NCBI RefSeq assembly: GCF_036231355.1
Contig: NZ_CP109496.1
Location: forward strand, 8,116,709 to 8,180,708
Direction of reading: 5' to 3'
Source of the DNA: Streptomyces sp. NBC_01431
Lineage (GTDB): Bacteria > Actinomycetota > Actinomycetes > Streptomycetales > Streptomycetaceae
DNA: 64,000 nucleotides
Part shown: positions 61,015-64,000 of the stretch, piece after piece
Position numbering within the stretch: the stretch's first letter is position 1
Layout: each line of letters opens with the position of its first letter
Translations under genes and position numbers: made by a program
Notes under the pieces: model-generated
The model's input: only the letters and a program-made list of their open reading frames with translations
Database searches by the model: none
Told to the model about the DNA's origin: nothing

Positions 61015-61281
61015 TTCATCAGCAGGCACTTCCGTGCCTGTCCTGTACGTGCCCAGCGCATAGAGCACGAGGCCAAGGGCACTGGGGCGGAGCAGCTCAT
61101 CTGCCCGCCCCGGGTCCCTGGTTCGAGGAGGCGTTCATGGTTTCGGACCGCGCGTGTCGCGCCGGTTGTAGCCGACGTAGCGGTGACCACTAGCTAGCCG
61201 GAGCGTCCGGGCCGGAGCGAGCGTTCCGTCACTGGCAGGGTTGCCAGCCACCCGCCCCGGACCAGGGTCACTCTATCGGCC

Positions 61282-62035
61282 CTATGCCCAGTCGATGCCG
61301 CGGTCGGCGAGCTGGGCGAGCTGTTCACTGTTCAGCTTGTCGCGGCGGCTCTTCTGGTTCGAGATCCATACGCCGAGTCGTACGTTGTGGTCCTGGCCGT
61401 CGATGACGACGGGTTCGGTGTGCTGACGCGGGATCACGGTGCGCTGCTCACGGTCGATGTACTGGGCGAGTGCGGCCAGGCCGCGCCGGAACCCCGCGGC
61501 GCCCCGCGCAGCTCCGGCCGCCGCGGTTCCGCTCTTCGAGCCGTTCGACGTCGATGTCGTTTTGAGGGTCGGGGCGGGGGCCGCCTCGATGCCGAGCGCG
61601 CCGAGTCGGGTCTGCTGCTCGGCGTTGAGGCGGTGCCAGTCGCGCCGTTGGCGGGTGAGCCAGCGTCCAATGTCGTCGCCGCGCCAGGTCACCCCGGGCA
61701 CGATCTCTGCCACGTGCGCCCCCGCGTTCAGCAGGGCCTGGAGGCCGACGTGGTGGCGCTGCCAATCGACTGTCCACCCGAGCTGGGCGGGGTTCCATTC
61801 CGGGTCGACCGCGGCGAGTTGCTCGGCGCGGACCTTGGCGCGCTTGGGGTCCTTGCCGAGTCCGTCGGGGCGCCGGCAGTTGGTGAGCCACTGCCCGACC
61901 GGCTTGTCGAGCGCGGTGGCGTGGCGGGGCACGGCCAGCGTGCCCGCCTCAGCCAAGTACGCGCGCGCGGCTGCCAAGTTCTCCGTGAAGCCCGCGTCGG
62001 CGGTGTACACCCTGCTGGGGGAGGGAACTCGGGAT
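61282..62035 (-). pseudogene. C-terminal helicase-associated (HA) repeats, second fragment
   Basis: About 240 residues carry the same repeat series as the fragment at 34562: KPVGQWLTNCRRPDGLGKDP, LGWTVDWQRHHVGLQALL, IGRWLTRQRRDWHRLNAEQQ and LAALAQYIDREQRTV, ending RGIDWA. It stays open to VYTADAGFTENLAAARAYL, where upstream homology stops. The two fragments are clearly related but not identical, so they descend from separate copies or an old duplication. No motor domain is present. Position about 2 kb from the telomere fits the end-linked helicases known in Streptomyces. Confidence 0.7.
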
Positions 62036-62168
62036 CCGGCACCACGGCGTTCCGCTGACCGTCGCCAAGGGCAGCCCCCGCGGCGCCGACGGCGGCCGAG
62101 CTGACCACCGAACCCCGCGGTCGCCCGGGCCGCGCCCCGCCCGCCGTGGCCGGGGCCTGCAAGCGCCG

Positions 62169-62594
62169 CTACCAGCTGTAGACGCGGCTGATGATTTCCG
62201 AGATCTCGGCCTCGTCAGGGCCGGGGTGGGTGACCACCACCGGCACGCCGTTGGGGTCGCTGCCCTCGACCCGGACAAACCCCTCGACCGTCTCGGTGGC
62301 GACATGCGCACCCCGCGCCTTGAGGACCTGCTCACAGCGCAGCAGCTCCTTCGCGCTGGGAGCCGTCCAGATCGCGGCATGCAGGCCGATGCCCGACGTG
62401 GTGTGGTCGGCCCTCGGGCTCAGTGAACGCAGGTACAGCTGCGAGCCGTCCAGACCGACCAGCAGCGCGGCGGTGGACGTGGTGAGCCTGACCCGGAGAC
62501 CGAGAACGTCCTGGTAGAAGCCGGTCGACTGCTCGAGATCGAAGACGTTCAGTACCACGGACGCCAGCCGCATACCCGGTGTGGCGAATTCCAT
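62169..62594 (-). CDS. VOC-family (glyoxalase-like) protein
   Basis: The product is 141 residues from ATG 62594, with AAGGA upstream. The beta-alpha-beta-beta-beta units are visible: RLASVVLNVFDLEQSTGFY, then FYQDVLGLRVRLTTSTAAL, IGLHAAIWTAPSAKELLR and GFVRVEGSDPNGVPVVVT. The usual metal ligands (His/Glu) are partly replaced: H in GLHAAIW is present and E in VRVEGSDP is possible. It resembles resistance or ring-cleavage VOC proteins of unknown substrate. Expression runs away from the telomere. Confidence 0.85.
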   Translation of the reverse strand: MEFATPGMRLASVVLNVFDLEQSTGFYQDVLGLRVRLTTSTAALLVGLDGSQLYLRSLSPRADHTTSGIGLHAAIWTAPSAKELLRCEQVLKARGAHVATETVEGFVRVEGSDPNGVPVVVTHPGPDEAEISEIISRVYSW

Positions 62595-63347
62595 CAGTGG
62601 TTTCCTTCTCTCAGGGAAAGGCGAGGACTGCGATCTCTCGGTTTCGGGACAGTGGTGTGAGAGACAGTGGGTTTTGGTGTGTTGATGCTGGTCGGGGGCT
62701 GTTTCGGGGTGTGGGGGCACTGTCATGCACGTGAGAGATCGGTGTGGGATCGCTGTCCTGGGCGTTTATCGCAGCTGGGGTGATGCTGTCTCAGTTTCGT
62801 GAGTTCTGACCCTGCGCCCAATGATCAAAAAAGGGAGGGTGGGGGCTTGGTCTGCGGGTGCGGCGGGGATCGGGTTGTGTGGTGTTGGATTGCGCGGCCA
62901 GGGGGTGTCCGCGCGGCTGTGGTGGGTCTGTGCGGCCGTGGTGGATGCGAGGCATGGCGTGCCTGCGAGGGGGCCTGAGTGGTCGTCATGGCCTTTCTGC
63001 GGGACGGTGGTTCGGGTTCCTGTCGCCGGTCGGTGAAGCTGCGGTGTCGTCATGCTTTTGACCTGGTGTTGTGCAGTGTGGTTGAGCGGGTCGGCGACTG
63101 TGGGAGTCACTGGATCTGCGCAGAGTCCGGGCCTCGCAGTGGCCTGGCCTGCGGAGGTTCCTACCTTGGGCCTGATTGCGCAGGTTGGTTGGGCAGCGTG
63201 CAGTTTCGCTGGTCGTCGTCGATACCGCTGTTCGTGCCTGCGGCGCTCCTCGCGATCCGAAGGACCTACATGCTGCATCAAATAGGATGGAACCAGCAGA
63301 GACGTTCACAGTACGAACCGGTACGCCTTGTTGAGGGTGTCAAGGTG
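62595..63347. other. subtelomeric stretch without a supportable gene
   Basis: Long open frames exist on both strands, but all are proline-, arginine- or threonine-rich composition artefacts without starts, ribosome sites or domain patterns. No palindrome of telomeric type occurs before about 63700. Confidence 0.4.
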
Positions 63348-63497
63348 TCAGCGGAGGCCGGCGATCTTGACGACGCCGCTGACGACTTCGCCGACGATGC
63401 CGACGACGGGGTTGGGGGTGTCGTCAGCGGATGCGGTGGTGGTTGTGAGTCCGAAGATGCAGAGGGTTCCGAGGAGGATTACAGCGGTATGGCGCAT
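63348..63497 (-). CDS. 49-residue secreted peptide precursor
   Basis: ATG 63497 follows GAGGAA at 7 bases. The product begins MRHTAVILLGTLCIFGLT, with a cleavage site likely after TTTTASA (residue 24). That leaves a 25-residue mature peptide reading DDTPNPVVGIVGEVVSG then VVKIAGLR, an acidic start followed by an alternating valine/glycine amphipathic stretch. Such short secreted peptides resemble amyloid-forming or membrane-active peptides, but I recognise no family (it lacks the chaplin cysteines). It is the last gene before the telomere and is transcribed inward. Confidence 0.6.
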   Translation of the reverse strand: MRHTAVILLGTLCIFGLTTTTASADDTPNPVVGIVGEVVSGVVKIAGLR

Positions 63498-63699
63498 GTG
63501 GGGTTCCTCTTTTGATGTGGAGGTGGTCGAGGTTGGTTCGGCAGTTGGTCTAGGTTGCCGCACGGCTATCCAGTGGTGAGGATGAACACGCCGGTCACCC
63601 GGGCGGGGAGAGGAGAGATGCTCCATCTGAGGCGCTTTCAGAGTTGGGTAGCAATGTGCCCCGTGGGGTGGGTACATCACAGTGAACGCTTCGGCCGTG

Positions 63700-64000
63700 C
63701 CAAGCCATGCTCCTGGCCAGCCCCGAGACAGACCCCCGCCCCTTCTAGCCAGACAGGCCCGCGGAGCGGGCCAGGGGCTTGGAGGCGGAGCCGGAAAGCC
63801 AGCGGGGGAGCGCAGCGAGTCCGCTAGGCCGAGCAACGCGAGGCCAAGTCCTAAGCGAAGCGCAGGACTTCAGCCCCCGAAGGGGGCAGCCGAGCAAAGC
63901 GAGGCAACTGCATTGCGCAGCAATGCAGTTCACCAGGGCGCGCAGCGAGCTGGTGAACGACCCGCGGAGCGGGTCGGTTCTCTGCTCAGCGCGCAGCGCT
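63700..64000. repeat. Streptomyces-type telomere with multiple fold-back palindromes
   Basis: Hairpins with tiny loops crowd this region: 63756-63772 and 63958-63976 (both contain CCCGCGGAGCGGG, the archetypal Palindrome I), 63846-63870 (AAGTCCT arms), 63873-63887 (GCCCCC-GAA-GGGGGC), 63906-63930 (perfect 10-bp AACTGCATTG arms), 63929-63957 (TTCACCAG arms) and 63988-64000 (AGCGC-GCA-GCGCT), which ends on the last base. GNA-type loops such as GCA and GGA are typical of the 3' overhang that Tpg/Tap proteins patch at linear Streptomyces replicon ends. The window end is therefore probably the physical end or within a few bases of it. Confidence 0.9.

Noticed and set aside
62766..63281. 171-codon minus-strand frame near the telomere
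   Set aside because: It is His/Thr/Pro-rich low-complexity sequence with no domain, start signal or signal peptide.
1..64000. tRNA, rRNA, CRISPR array or riboswitch
   Set aside because: I looked for cloverleaf arms with CCA-type ends, rRNA cores, regular direct repeats with spacers and known riboswitch cores and saw none; this was by eye, so a covariance-model search could still find one.

Overview
The window looks like the right-hand end of a linear Streptomyces replicon, either the subtelomeric part of a chromosome arm or the end of a large linear plasmid. Base composition is strongly GC-rich with the usual third-position bias. GTG starts are common and many protein families are typical of Streptomyces. 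The last ~250 bases are packed with short palindromes. They include two copies of CCCGCGGAGCGGG, the 13-base Palindrome I of archetypal Streptomyces telomeres, and the final hairpin closes on the last base of the window. The left edge is an arbitrary cut through a decayed hydrolase gene.

Layout. 0-9 kb: an XRE-cupin regulator, an HxlR regulator divergent from a frameshifted NmrA-type oxidoreductase, an FAD oxidoreductase, a TPR protein and a CASTOR/POLLUX-like ion channel. 9-16.9 kb: an insertion-sequence scrapyard, with a decayed IS630, an IS110 nested inside an IS5 that itself sits in a transposase-like gene, and two truncated DDE transposases facing each other, around an isomerase-SnoaL fusion and a glycine-rich secreted protein. 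17-26.7 kb: a two-component system with a COG4705-type membrane protein, a mirrored second COG4705 gene beside a kinase stump, a cold-shock protein, an LCP cell-wall ligase and a TatB-like protein. 26.8-35.7 kb: a dead IS5 copy, a Ser/Thr kinase, a zinc-ribbon protein, a DUF4157 protein with a deaminase-like C-terminus (probable contractile-injection-system cargo), and broken pieces of helicase-associated repeats and of a trehalose-phosphate synthase. 35.7-47.3 kb: an intact IS701; a cassette of a secreted four-cysteine peptide plus an ABC transporter; a decayed hydrolase and phosphotransferase; an esterase; an amino-acid-oxidase-like flavoprotein; and small hypotheticals.

47.3-52.3 kb is an IS21-family element whose istB gene is split by a 2.7-kb element carrying a large serine recombinase. 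That element is bounded by GA dinucleotides and inverted repeats, and deleting it on paper restores the istB reading frame. 52.5-63.5 kb: a DUF6042-like/P-loop kinase/DUF6414-like cluster, an intact IS630, a methyltransferase fused to transposase and helicase debris, a zinc-finger protein divergent from a PD-(D/E)XK-like nuclease, an NTF2-like protein, a second helicase-associated relic, a VOC protein and a tiny secreted peptide. 63.7-64.0 kb is the telomere.

Taken together this is a fast-evolving chromosome end. At least a dozen insertion elements or their relics, and about as many broken genes, surround a few intact accessory cassettes: the peptide-ABC locus, the DUF4157-deaminase gene, the serine-recombinase element and the helicase/nuclease pieces. 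No rRNA, tRNA or CRISPR array was seen. Every family name here rests on reading motifs and general resemblance, without a database search.
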